Assembly: GCA_964452355.1 (NCBI GenBank)
Contig: CAYVKV010000014.1
Span: 1 to 22,020, forward strand
Source of the DNA: UBA1450 sp964452355
Lineage (GTDB): Bacteria; Patescibacteriota; Microgenomatia; UBA1406; GWC2-37-13
Direction: 5' to 3'
Length of the DNA: 22,020 bases
Within the stretch, counting starts at the first letter, position 1; each line of letters starts with the position of its first letter. The notes under the pieces are model-generated. The model was given only the letters and a program-made list of their open reading frames with translations, searched no databases and was not told the DNA's origin. Shown here piece by piece: positions 13,926 to 21,858 of the stretch. The translations under genes and the position numbers were made by a program.

Positions 13926-14279
13926 TTACATTTTGAAATGAGAGTATATCCGAGAGAGAAGCTTGGAGAAGACCATCGCGCATAATGCAATCACAAGCCA
14001 CGGATCGATCTCATGCATTGAGGCTTGAACAATGACACCGAGAATCAGCGTGCCAACACCCACAAGATAAGAAATTCTTCCTGCGGTTAAAATATGCACA
14101 GATTCTCTCTCGTCTGAAGATTTTTCTCGCAACAAATATGCCGCAAATGTGAGGAAGGAGATAATGAATGCGACGATAAGCATCGACTGCATATTATCAG
14201 GCATAGTCAGATGCCCTGGGTTCAAAAACATAATTGCAATTCCCAGTATGAGGATAGCGCTGATCGTTTCAATTATCAT
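13926..14279 (-). CDS. DUF2178-like membrane protein
   Basis: 117 residues with four membrane helices (about 4-20, 32-50, 65-85 and 91-108) and the central motif SSDERESVHILTAGRISYLVG, resembling the DERE..h..AGR..yl.g segment of DUF2178 proteins. The start follows the Xre gene stop by two bases with AGAAGGG upstream. Such small membrane proteins are commonly cotranscribed with short Xre regulators; the function is not known. Confidence 0.65.
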   Translation of the reverse strand: MIIETISAILILGIAIMFLNPGHLTMPDNMQSMLIVAFIISFLTFAAYLLREKSSDERESVHILTAGRISYLVGVGTLILGVIVQASMHEIDPWLVIALCAMVFSKLLSRIYSHFKM

Positions 14280-14281
14280 AA

Positions 14282-14488
14282 TTACCCTTCTATTGTAAAC
14301 AATTTTTCAACGGTCGTGTTGAAATACTGTGCAATTTTTAAGGCCAGTAAAACTGATGGCGTGTAGTTGCCTTTTTCAATCGCAATAATAGTTTGACGAG
14401 TCACTCCTACTGATTTTCCAAGCTCTTCTTGAGTTACTTTATTTTTATTGCGATAGTCTTGAACAAAATTTCTGACTTGTTGACTCAT
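14282..14488 (-). CDS. Short Xre/YozG-type HTH regulator
   Basis: 68 residues forming one HTH domain: VRNFVQDYRNKNKVTQEELG, then VGVTRQTIIAIEKGNYTPSV, and LKIAQYFNTTVEKLFTIEG. This is the standard Cro/C1 fold of the YozG group. It starts 76 bp past the 3' end of tRNA-Gln and is coupled to the DUF2178 gene. It likely controls its own operon. Confidence 0.85.
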   Translation of the reverse strand: MSQQVRNFVQDYRNKNKVTQEELGKSVGVTRQTIIAIEKGNYTPSVLLALKIAQYFNTTVEKLFTIEG

Positions 14489-14562
14489 ACGATTAGTATT
14501 TTAATAGTACCTAACAAGGGTACCAAGATTTTAGGGCTTATCGTTGCTTTATTATCAGTAGT

Positions 14563-14614
14563 GCTGCCCAGCATGGATTCGAACCATGATAAACGGATCC
14601 AAAGTCCGTTGTCC
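14563..14614 (-). repeat. Direct-repeat partner of the tRNA-Gln remnant
   Basis: The 52-bp part of the intact tRNA gene that matches 10144-10195 with two differences; it would be the tRNA-side attachment core. Confidence 0.7.
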
Positions 14615-14634
14615 TACCATTAGACGACCGGGCA
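14564..14634 (-). tRNA. tRNA-Gln (TTG)
   Basis: A 71-nt cloverleaf read on the minus strand: acceptor TGCCCGG paired with CTGGGCA, D-arm region TCGTCTAATGGTAGGACA, anticodon stem ACGGA/TCCGT with loop CTTTGGA (anticodon TTG), T arm CATGG-TTCGAAT-CCATG, and discriminator G. CCA is not encoded. Its 3' two thirds are repeated at 10144-10195. Confidence 0.93.
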
Positions 14635-14694
14635 AACAAAGTACTATTTTATCAAAATAAACCTCAAAATACAGCCTCATGTCAAACTTTGTGC

Positions 14695-14700
14695 TACAAT
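14695..14700 (+). promoter_or_regulatory. -10 element of era
   Basis: TACAAT, then ATACCCT (7 nt), then ATG 14708. No Shine-Dalgarno is seen, so a leaderless or nearly leaderless message is expected. The tRNA-Gln promoter must lie in the same 73-bp divergent gap; TAAAAT near 14646 is a possible -10. Confidence 0.4.
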
Positions 14701-14707
14701 ATACCCT

Positions 14708-15574
14708 ATGAAAGAAGGCATTGTGCTGCTTCTTGGACGACCAAATGTCGGCAAGTCCACATTTGTGAATAATGTTATCGGCCAAAAAGTAGCGATCACC
14801 TCACCAAAACCGCAGACAACCCGCTTCCCTATTCAAGGACTCTATTCTGACGAACGAGGAAGAATCATTTTTACCGACACGCCGGGAATCTTTGATAAAA
14901 CGAAAGATTCGCTCGCTCAAAAAATCAATCGCACGACACTTGAATCGGTAAACAAAGAATTTGATGTCGTGCTCTACTTTATAGATCCCACGCGAAAACG
15001 AGACTTTGAAGAAGCGCGCGTCTTGGGAATTGCACGCAAAATCAAAGCTCCCGTGATTCTTGTGGTGAATAAAAATGATAAAAAACAAACATACCTTCCC
15101 CAATACATGTTTCTTGAGGATGAATTTGCAGAAACATTTCATATATCTGCGTTAAAAAGTCATGGATTTGAAGATCTCCTTGATCGACTTTTTGAGATTC
15201 TTTCTGAAGAAAAAGAAGTATCAATGGTAGATCCTGATCATGTATATCCACTCCTCAATATGGATAGTAAGACTTTTATAGCCGAACTTATCCGAGAAAA
15301 AGTATTTATCATGATGGGAGAAGAAATCCCCTACTCCACAACAGCCGTTGTGGACAAGATTATTGAGCGAAAAAATAATCTCATGTACATTAAGGCGCGA
15401 ATCCTCACGACAAACGATCGGCATAAAAAAATGCTTATCGGAGCGGCGGGTCGGAAGATCAAGGAACTGGGAAGCTATGCACGAAAAGAAATCGCACTTG
15501 CGATAAATAAAAAAGTATTTCTTGACCTGACGGTTGAAGTTGATCCTCATTGGCAGGAAGTACTCTACTCCTAA
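14708..15574 (+). CDS. era: GTPase Era
   Basis: 288 residues with a complete GTPase domain: G1 GRPNVGKST (10-18), G2 in KPQTTRF, G3 DTPG, G4 NKND and G5 HISALKSHG. The Era-specific C-terminal KH domain follows (EIPYSTTAVVDKIIERKN, then KMLIGAAGRKIKELGSYARKEI with the GxxG-type loop, ending VEVDPHWQEVL). Era binds 16S rRNA and assists 30S assembly. The length is usual for the family (about 295-300), slightly short. It stands alone and ends convergently, 27 bp from the HAD gene. Confidence 0.95.
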   Translation: MKEGIVLLLGRPNVGKSTFVNNVIGQKVAITSPKPQTTRFPIQGLYSDERGRIIFTDTPGIFDKTKDSLAQKINRTTLESVNKEFDVVLYFIDPTRKRDFEEARVLGIARKIKAPVILVVNKNDKKQTYLPQYMFLEDEFAETFHISALKSHGFEDLLDRLFEILSEEKEVSMVDPDHVYPLLNMDSKTFIAELIREKVFIMMGEEIPYSTTAVVDKIIERKNNLMYIKARILTTNDRHKKMLIGAAGRKIKELGSYARKEIALAINKKVFLDLTVEVDPHWQEVLYS

Positions 15575-15601
15575 ACCTCACATACGAATAATACCCCTCT
15601 A

Positions 15602-16255
15602 TTAGAACTGCATTCTTTTTGAAGAGAGTATTTCTTTTACCTCAAATAGGGAACTGGCCACAACATGAGCATTGCTAAATTTTTTGATGTCCAACCCTTT
15701 TGTTGGCACTGCAACAGATTTTATTCCTGCGCGATATGCGGCAGTAATGCCATGAGGTGCATCTTCAATGACGAGCGCATCTTTTGCATTGCACTTTGTA
15801 CGATCTAATACTTTCAAAAAAATATCGGGGGAGGGTTTATTGCGGGTCACATCTTCTGATGTAATAATTTCAGTAAAAAATGAGGCTATTTTCAATCGAG
15901 TAATTGCATTTTTTACATATTCTTTCTTGCCAGAACTGGCAATTACTTGACCAATTCCCTCCTTTTTCAAATATATTAGTAATTCTTTCGCGCCAGGCAT
16001 AAGTTGCAGTGAGTTCTCAAGTTCCCTCGCCACTACTTCATCTCTCAATTTCACAAATGCCTCATATGTTTTTGTAATAGGAAAATCTTGAAAATAATGA
16101 GGAAGTGCTTCTTGTAGAGACATCCCTAAATATTTGCAGTAATACTCCCAATGCAACTCATAATTATTTTTTTTAAATAATTTTTTGAGACTCTGGAAAA
16201 CAACTTCTTCTGTGTTAACCAGCAATCCATCAAAGTCAAAAATGACAAGTTTCAT
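15602..16255 (-). CDS. HAD superfamily phosphatase, beta-phosphoglucomutase-like
   Basis: 217 residues. Motif I is FDFDGLLVNTE (D7 nucleophile, D9 acid/base), the helical cap follows, motif II lies in IASSGKKEY, motif III Lys in TRNKPSPDIFL and motif IV in VIEDAPHGITAAYRAGI. This is the PGMB/phosphatase subgroup, which hydrolyses or isomerises small sugar phosphates. It is the last gene of the six-gene operon, 6 bp after the kinase-like gene, so it may remove a phosphate from the pathway's product. Confidence 0.87.
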   Translation of the reverse strand: MKLVIFDFDGLLVNTEEVVFQSLKKLFKKNNYELHWEYYCKYLGMSLQEALPHYFQDFPITKTYEAFVKLRDEVVARELENSLQLMPGAKELLIYLKKEGIGQVIASSGKKEYVKNAITRLKIASFFTEIITSEDVTRNKPSPDIFLKVLDRTKCNAKDALVIEDAPHGITAAYRAGIKSVAVPTKGLDIKKFSNAHVVASSLFEVKEILSSKRMQF

Positions 16256-16261
16256 AAATAA

Positions 16262-17008
16262 TTATGAATATTTTAATTGTTCGTGAATATGAAACATAGA
16301 ATCAATTACCGTTTCTGTTTCTTCCATAACATGACCATATATAGGTCTCTCAAAAAAATGTCTCGCATGTCCACGTAAAAATGTTTCTCTCTTGCGGAGT
16401 GAATCTAATGATTTTGTTCTTCCCAAGAACTGAGCAATAATTGGGATGACTTTTCCTTTCCCCCCACACAAAATGTAATAACTCATTTGAGCTAGATCAA
16501 AATCAGCTGAGGCAGGACCTGAAATCTCAAGATCAAAATCAATATGCATTGGTCCAAATCGAGGATCGACCAGCATATTTTTCGACCATCTATCTCCATA
16601 CACAACGCCTTTTTGATGTGCTTTTGACATATCAAGTAATAAATCATGGGCGACTTTTTCTGCTGATGCTCCGTCTGCATCTGCCATAAATACATCTAAA
16701 GTCCTCGCATGCTCAAGAAATGGAAGGTCGATCGCCGACTGATGTATCTCAAAAGGAGGGATAACCCTCAGCCCTTCTTGCGCACAATATCTCATAAATG
16801 AATATTGCTCTTCAGGCGTTCTTCTTCGCACTCTTCCACCCATTTGTGTAAATCCAATATCATGATATTCATCGGATATCGAATCAAAGATGTGACGATT
16901 TGGAAATGAATGTCGCGTGAGCATTGCTAATCCCTGTGGGCCACTTCTGCTCACGACACTTTCATTTAACTGACCGATAAATTGAGCTGTTGGTATTTCA
17001 ATGTGCAT
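16262..17008 (-). CDS. Kinase-fold phosphotransferase (APH/Bud32/RIO-like)
   Basis: 248 residues. The C-lobe is clear: AHQKGVVYGDRWSKNMLVD (residues 130-148) is the catalytic loop, with D139 and N144 in the places of HGDxxxxN, and MHIDFDLEISGPASADFDLAQ (154-174) has the metal-binding D157 of the DFG-equivalent. The N-lobe is short, with ambiguous Lys and Gly-loop positions. Such proteins phosphorylate proteins, sugars or aminoglycosides. In this operon a small-molecule or sugar substrate is the simplest idea. It is three bases after the ThDP gene. Confidence 0.65.
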   Translation of the reverse strand: MHIEIPTAQFIGQLNESVVSRSGPQGLAMLTRHSFPNRHIFDSISDEYHDIGFTQMGGRVRRRTPEEQYSFMRYCAQEGLRVIPPFEIHQSAIDLPFLEHARTLDVFMADADGASAEKVAHDLLLDMSKAHQKGVVYGDRWSKNMLVDPRFGPMHIDFDLEISGPASADFDLAQMSYYILCGGKGKVIPIIAQFLGRTKSLDSLRKRETFLRGHARHFFERPIYGHVMEETETVIDSMFHIHEQLKYS

Positions 17009-17011
17009 AGA

Positions 17012-18754
17012 TTATTTTGTTTCATTTCCTTTCACTGACCAGATCCCTTCCCACATGCCAGGATCTGATGGAAGTACCAACTCAATTAATGATGGGCCAT
17101 TATAACTTGCCGCCTTTGATAATACTTTTTTCCACCGATGCTCAAAATTATCTTCAGTTGCTTTATCATATGCAAGTCGTAAGCTCTGTAATCCAATCAC
17201 ATCAGCTATGCATGAGTAGTCCATTGTTTTTGGATTTTTCAAAAAAGAGATCAGTCTTGCATCGGGCGTTTTTGGATATTGCGACAAAAACTGCTTAATC
17301 AAAGATACACTCTTTCCATTGTTACAAACGATATATGTAATATTTATATTTTCCTGAACTGCTGATATGAAACCTTGCAAGGCATTGGTGCATGACTGAT
17401 CACCAAGCGTACAAAAAACGGTGTGATTTTTATTACACAATGCAAGTCCAGCAGAAAGCGAAACTCCTCCTCCAATAAAAGCACCATGATCTCCAAAAAC
17501 TCGGAGATGTTCAGGGAATTCTTCATACTGTTCAAAAAGCAACCCGCCAAACATCTGACTATCATCAACCAATACGGGGTGGGAAATGCTTTGTAATACC
17601 TGTGCCAAACCACCTGATATATCATTTCTGAGTTTTTGATACTTGGGAGAATCGGTGCTTTTGGTTGTGGTATCTTTTAGACTTTTAATATTCTCGAAGG
17701 ATGATCCATTTTTTCTGGGTAGTTTTTTCATGAGTCTCATCATCGTGTCGACAACATTTCCTTCAATGAGTACGTCGCCTCGTTTCAAATAGTTATTCTT
17801 TCTTGTCATTTCTGGATTTGAAGTAAGTGCAAGTTTTTTACCGTTTGGTAGTTTACCAATAATACGTTCATATGCATTGCGATCTTCGATCGTAATGAGA
17901 AGATCTGATCGCTCCATCATTTCTGCATGATTCTTATTTTCAACGTCATATGACCCAATAAAATGCGGGTTCTGTGACTTATGCAGACGTTGAAACATCA
18001 TTGGTCCTCTTTTGTACCAAATTTGAAAAATCGGTGCATGTATTTTTGTTGTAAATTGTAATAATGTTTTCTCAGCATTTGGCACCTTGAAAAGAAAATC
18101 ATCGATCAAAATGACGGGAAATAAACTGTTATTTATCGATGTTACCGCTTTGTCCAATACGTTTTCAGTACTGACCATCTGCTTTTTTTCCAACGCCAAG
18201 TTATTCACCAAATCTTGGGGAATCCATTTCTTTTCTAATGCGTCTTGCGGAATACCAAGAATTACGGGACCGTTGGGTACTGTTTTTGCACACAGTATTG
18301 CATCGAGGATAATACGTACATATTCCTGAGCATTTTTTACATCAACTTTTTTGATTTCAAAACTTTTCTTTGCAAAATTCCCAAGATTTTGTATTAAATC
18401 TCGTTCTCCGTGCGGGGGAAGAAATGGCATGGATTGTGTGGAAGGCAAACCAACAATAAAGAGCGTGTTTATTTCATTTCTTTGAGCATCACAAATTGCG
18501 CCCATTGCATTCGTACTTCCGCGTGCTCCATGAAGTAGCGCTACAGACAGGAGCGGCTTGATAAGCGATCCACCCGCAGCCATAAACGCAGATTCTTTAT
18601 CTCCACGTCCATTGATAAGCCGTATTCCTTTGGTATTTGCGAATGCATTGCAAAGGACAAGTTCAGAAGTCCCCGGATATGCAAAAACAAACCGCACCCC
18701 TTCTTTTTGAAGTATTTTTGCAACTGCATCAGAACCGGTCAATAATTTATTCAT
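17012..18754 (-). CDS. ThDP-dependent enzyme, acetolactate-synthase-like
   Basis: 580 residues with the three domains of the decarboxylase/ALS family. The Pyr domain begins GSDAVAKILQKEGVRFVFAYPG with the likely cofactor-activating E54 (GRGDKESAFMAAGG). A central Rossmann-like domain covers about 195-340. The PP domain has GDQS (451-454), a variant of GDGS, with the NN pair of the metal motif at 478-479. The family makes or breaks carbon-carbon bonds next to a keto group. The substrate pocket is unlike ALS or pyruvate oxidase as far as I can see. Its ATG overlaps the formyltransferase stop by 8 bp. Confidence 0.8.
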   Translation of the reverse strand: MNKLLTGSDAVAKILQKEGVRFVFAYPGTSELVLCNAFANTKGIRLINGRGDKESAFMAAGGSLIKPLLSVALLHGARGSTNAMGAICDAQRNEINTLFIVGLPSTQSMPFLPPHGERDLIQNLGNFAKKSFEIKKVDVKNAQEYVRIILDAILCAKTVPNGPVILGIPQDALEKKWIPQDLVNNLALEKKQMVSTENVLDKAVTSINNSLFPVILIDDFLFKVPNAEKTLLQFTTKIHAPIFQIWYKRGPMMFQRLHKSQNPHFIGSYDVENKNHAEMMERSDLLITIEDRNAYERIIGKLPNGKKLALTSNPEMTRKNNYLKRGDVLIEGNVVDTMMRLMKKLPRKNGSSFENIKSLKDTTTKSTDSPKYQKLRNDISGGLAQVLQSISHPVLVDDSQMFGGLLFEQYEEFPEHLRVFGDHGAFIGGGVSLSAGLALCNKNHTVFCTLGDQSCTNALQGFISAVQENINITYIVCNNGKSVSLIKQFLSQYPKTPDARLISFLKNPKTMDYSCIADVIGLQSLRLAYDKATEDNFEHRWKKVLSKAASYNGPSLIELVLPSDPGMWEGIWSVKGNETK

Positions 18755-19553
18755 GATATGGTGTTAATTTATAGGTAGATTCCTCAAGATGTACTCCTGC
18801 GTACCCTGTTGGTTCGCCCTTAAATGAGATTACTTTACAGCCATCAATATGCTTGTGCTTCTTTGAGATACCAAAATTGCCTTCAGCTATATGTTTGAGA
18901 GCAAATTGAAGAGATGGCCAATCACTTTCTCTTTTTTGAATGAGTTCATGCTCATAGGATTTCTGAACGGTAATTGGATAAGATCCTGTATAGTCAACCC
19001 ACGGACCTTGGCACAAAATCTCTCCCGTATCATGACCATCGCGAACCAAAAATGTCGTTGTTCTCGTCTTTTTCTCACCAGCCTTCAATGCGTATAATAC
19101 CGGATTTATCCCGACATACTGACGCACGTTCCGGTCATTTACGATGGTCAAGTCACCTGCATGCTGATTGATCATGCGTTCATGAAAGTAGGTGTACAAA
19201 TCTCCATGTATCCATCGATGATAAGACAGGACAGCCAGATCAAAACAAACGGTATTTTTTTCTTCAATTTTTCGAATCCGTTTTAAAATATCATTGTGAT
19301 ACTGAATTGCGCATTGTTGATATCGTAAAATCTTTTTAAGATTCTTGCTATTTTCATTCCACGAGCCGCACTTTTTTTCAAAATCGACAGCGATCACCGG
19401 GATTTGGTATTTATGAGCGATATCGATTGCGTAAATTCCCAATCGATCCGTCACCACGAGTCCAACCTTCAAAAGATCTGGTTGCGCAAGCGACAGATCA
19501 ATAGACGCTTGCAGGTTTCCCCCACTTCCGCTTGCAAACACTATGACGTTCAT
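18747..19553 (-). CDS. Formyltransferase-fold protein (PurN/Fmt-like)
   Basis: About 268 residues from ATG 19553, which begins like the family (MNVIVFASGSGGNLQASID) and has AAGGG upstream; a 17-residue-longer reading from ATG 19604, one base past the aminotransferase stop, is possible. The catalytic Asn-His-Asp set is visible in MINQHAGDL and RDGHDTGEIL. The family uses 10-formyl-THF to formylate amino groups. The usual NIHPSLLP is here NQHAGDLTI, and there is an extra helical segment (SWNENSKNLKKILRYQQCAI) after the first half. The substrate is thus probably not GAR or Met-tRNA but an amine made by the neighbouring aminotransferase. Confidence 0.75.
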   Translation of the reverse strand: MNVIVFASGSGGNLQASIDLSLAQPDLLKVGLVVTDRLGIYAIDIAHKYQIPVIAVDFEKKCGSWNENSKNLKKILRYQQCAIQYHNDILKRIRKIEEKNTVCFDLAVLSYHRWIHGDLYTYFHERMINQHAGDLTIVNDRNVRQYVGINPVLYALKAGEKKTRTTTFLVRDGHDTGEILCQGPWVDYTGSYPITVQKSYEHELIQKRESDWPSLQFALKHIAEGNFGISKKHKHIDGCKVISFKGEPTGYAGVHLEESTYKLTPYHE

Positions 19554-19605
19554 TGGTTTTCCCTTTTGGGGAATGTACAGCTTCTTGAATTGAATATGTC
19601 TCATA

Positions 19606-20964
19606 CTAAGAAGATTCCGAGACGACTGAGTATTTCGCTTCAGCTACTTTAAATGTTTGAATCAGAAGCTTTTCTAATATCTCTCTGTCTGATGTATTAA
19701 TGTTTAACGGAGGGTTTAAGGCAATGACGTTTGGAGCCATTCCGGTACTTGCTAAGATAAGGCCATGCACACCTTTGATAGGATTTTTTCGACCAATGGT
19801 AAGAGCAATATCTAATATATTTCCTGCGATATTTTCAGTAAGTAACATTCTTCCTATTCCTCCTATACTATAGCCACTTTTGACAAGTGAAGAACTTTGA
19901 ACAATTTTTTGAATAATATCATGAAGCGAGCGCTCCAACTTTTTGATATCTTTCTCTTTCGTTTCCCATTTTTGATATCTATCAAGCACCACATCTGCAA
20001 TTGCGAGCGTTCCTGGATTGTTGATATATGTTGCGGAATGAGTACCGGGAGGAAATTTTGCAGGCAACATATAGGGATCTCTTCCCCAGACACAACTTAA
20101 TGGTGCAATGCCATTGGTAATTGCTTTTGACATCACCACAATATCAGGAGAAATAGTATAGTGTTGAAAACCAAACATTTTGCCGGTTCTATAGAACCCA
20201 CAAAATACTTCATCAACGACAATGAGAGCTCCTGCCTTGCGAAACATTTTTACTACAGTCTCCAAATATTTTTTATCCGGCATAACAATGCCTCCTGCAT
20301 TGAGTATGGGTTCGATGATGAGCGCTGAAATATCTTGTTCTCCCGATCTGATAGCGAGTCCAGCTGTTTCTGTTGATAAGAATCTTTCAATTTGTTTGAT
20401 GGCAATCGCCCTTGCCTCATCAGTCGAAAGGCCGGGATATGTTTGTTCAAAATCTGGATAGGGCAATCGAGCAATAGGAATACGCCAGTCCCCCATAATT
20501 TTCCGATAGCGATGACTTGCGCTCAGCTGTGAAGTATACGCAGATCGACCATGATATCCCCCTTCAAAAACAACGAGTTGAGTTTTCTTCGTATTTGATC
20601 TCACAATTTTTATTGCAAGCTCCATCCCCTGAGCGCCACCCAGTTCAAATGCAATGCGTCCTTTTTTTTTCGTAATCTGCAGCATCATTTTTCCTATTTT
20701 TTCCGCAACTTTTTTCCTGATCTCAGTCTCGCAAAATGAAGGGATTGACGGAAGGTTTTTTTGAACTTTGCGCGCCTCGTCAAGAAGTGAGCTATCAAAA
20801 CCAAGGCTTACCGTACCATTTGCCGCTTCAGCATCAAAATATCTATACCCATCTGCATCCTCTAGATACGCTCCCTTTGCTTTTACAAATACTGGTATCG
20901 GATCGTGTCTATAGACGAAATCTCCATGAGCAAGATATTCGACTGATTTCTTTTGGGTTTTCAT
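19606..20964 (-). CDS. Class III PLP-dependent aminotransferase
   Basis: 452 residues. The fold-type I landmarks are FELGGAQGMELAIKI (about 106-120), EGGYHGRS with H138 stacking on PLP, IIEPILNAGG, VVDEVFCGFYRTGKMFGFQ with D251, and the Schiff-base lysine K280 in VVMSKAITNG. HSATYINNPG is the family phosphate-binding region. Members move amino groups to aldehydes or ketones, or isomerise amino aldehydes. It starts within TAATG, overlapping the NagB-like stop. Confidence 0.88.
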   Translation of the reverse strand: MKTQKKSVEYLAHGDFVYRHDPIPVFVKAKGAYLEDADGYRYFDAEAANGTVSLGFDSSLLDEARKVQKNLPSIPSFCETEIRKKVAEKIGKMMLQITKKKGRIAFELGGAQGMELAIKIVRSNTKKTQLVVFEGGYHGRSAYTSQLSASHRYRKIMGDWRIPIARLPYPDFEQTYPGLSTDEARAIAIKQIERFLSTETAGLAIRSGEQDISALIIEPILNAGGIVMPDKKYLETVVKMFRKAGALIVVDEVFCGFYRTGKMFGFQHYTISPDIVVMSKAITNGIAPLSCVWGRDPYMLPAKFPPGTHSATYINNPGTLAIADVVLDRYQKWETKEKDIKKLERSLHDIIQKIVQSSSLVKSGYSIGGIGRMLLTENIAGNILDIALTIGRKNPIKGVHGLILASTGMAPNVIALNPPLNINTSDREILEKLLIQTFKVAEAKYSVVSESS

Positions 20965-21755
20965 TAATTACTATGTACGGTTAATTGACTGGCAGCAGCA
21001 GCATCCAATATGAAGGTTACGTTTGGATGATATCTTAAAAAGGAGGCAGGTGCATCGGGACCAATCACTCCCTCCAACGTTCTCAAAATTCCTTGAGCTT
21101 TGTGTACTCCTTTTGCAAGAAGGATAATCCGTTGTGCATCCAGTATTGTTGCAACGCCTTGAGTGATCGACCCTTCTGGCATATCATTTGGATCATCGAA
21201 AAATGGTGCATTTGCCGCACGAGTTTGTGGATCAAGACGCATATATCTGGTTCTTGAATTACGTTTCGAACCCTTCTCATTAAAACCAACATGGCACGTA
21301 TCCCCCGACCCAATTCCTAAAACTGCCAAATTGACTAGTCCAAACTCTGTGAATACTTGCTCAAAACGAGCTGATTCATCATCAGGATCTTCTGCCATTC
21401 CATTTGGTATTTCCCAATTTCCTGGCGATATATTTATATGATCTATCAGATGTCGACGCATAGACTCAGCATAGCTTGCAGGATGTTGTGGATTTATAGG
21501 ATAATACTCATCTAAGTTTTTTATTCTTATTCCGCTCCAGTCTAAATGAGCTTGAACAAGGAGTCTGTACATTTCTATTGGAGTACTGCCGGTTAGCAGA
21601 GTAAGAATTGAGTCTGGTTTTGTCACAACTTGATCTTGAACTGTTTGAGCTGAATAAAAATCAACTTCTTCTGGTGTAGGTAAAACAACAATCTCTGGTC
21701 TATAAACCGTGAGAAGTTCTGTGTATGGTCTTTCAGCCTGAGGTATAGCCGACAT
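20964..21755 (-). CDS. NagB/6-phosphogluconolactonase-like sugar-phosphate enzyme
   Basis: 263 residues of the NagB fold: LTGSTPIEMYRLL (phosphate loop, GSTP 56-59), NLDEYYPI (80-87) followed by SYAESMRRHL as in glucosamine-6-phosphate deaminase, then GIGSGDTCHVGFNEKGS (147-163) and QGVATILDAQRIILLAKG. NagB has GIGxDGHIAFNEPGS. Here one residue is added before the Asp and one between Asp and His (D152, H155, E160), so the active-site loop is altered. It is the first gene of the six-gene operon, so the pathway may start from an (amino)sugar phosphate. Confidence 0.8.
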   Translation of the reverse strand: MSAIPQAERPYTELLTVYRPEIVVLPTPEEVDFYSAQTVQDQVVTKPDSILTLLTGSTPIEMYRLLVQAHLDWSGIRIKNLDEYYPINPQHPASYAESMRRHLIDHINISPGNWEIPNGMAEDPDDESARFEQVFTEFGLVNLAVLGIGSGDTCHVGFNEKGSKRNSRTRYMRLDPQTRAANAPFFDDPNDMPEGSITQGVATILDAQRIILLAKGVHKAQGILRTLEGVIGPDAPASFLRYHPNVTFILDAAAASQLTVHSN

Positions 21756-21761
21756 AGGAAT

Positions 21762-21767
21762 ATTATA
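21762..21767 (-). promoter_or_regulatory. Leaderless-type promoter of the six-gene operon
   Basis: Minus strand: TTGGGA, 16-bp spacer, TATAAT (21762-21767), then ATTCCT and ATG 21755. The spacing equals that of the accessory genes 12-18 kb away. Confidence 0.55.
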
Positions 21768-21827
21768 ACACGTCTTTTTGTAATCCCAATATATAAGCGC
21801 CTTCCTCCTTTACCATTCCTTTTTTGC

Positions 21828-21833
21828 TATAAT
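21828..21833 (+). promoter_or_regulatory. -10 element for tRNA-His
   Basis: TATAAT on the plus strand, 57 bp before the tRNA, divergent from the operon promoter. No clear -35 is seen. Confidence 0.4.
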
Positions 21834-21858
21834 ACTCTACGTACTTATTGAAGAATGG

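Larger units (their letters stand above)
10144..14614. mobile_element. Candidate 4.4-kb genomic island at tRNA-Gln
   Basis: It is bracketed by the two 52-bp direct copies of the tRNA-Gln 3' part (unit length 4,419 bp). Contents are an ArsR regulator, a truncated YCII gene, the redox operon (MsrB, DipZ, thioredoxin-like) and a DUF2178/Xre pair. Two genes have classic AGGAGG-type ribosome sites, unlike the leaderless genes outside. No integrase or other recombinase lies between the copies, so it is a relic, a passenger moved in trans, or part of a larger nested structure. Confidence 0.55.
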
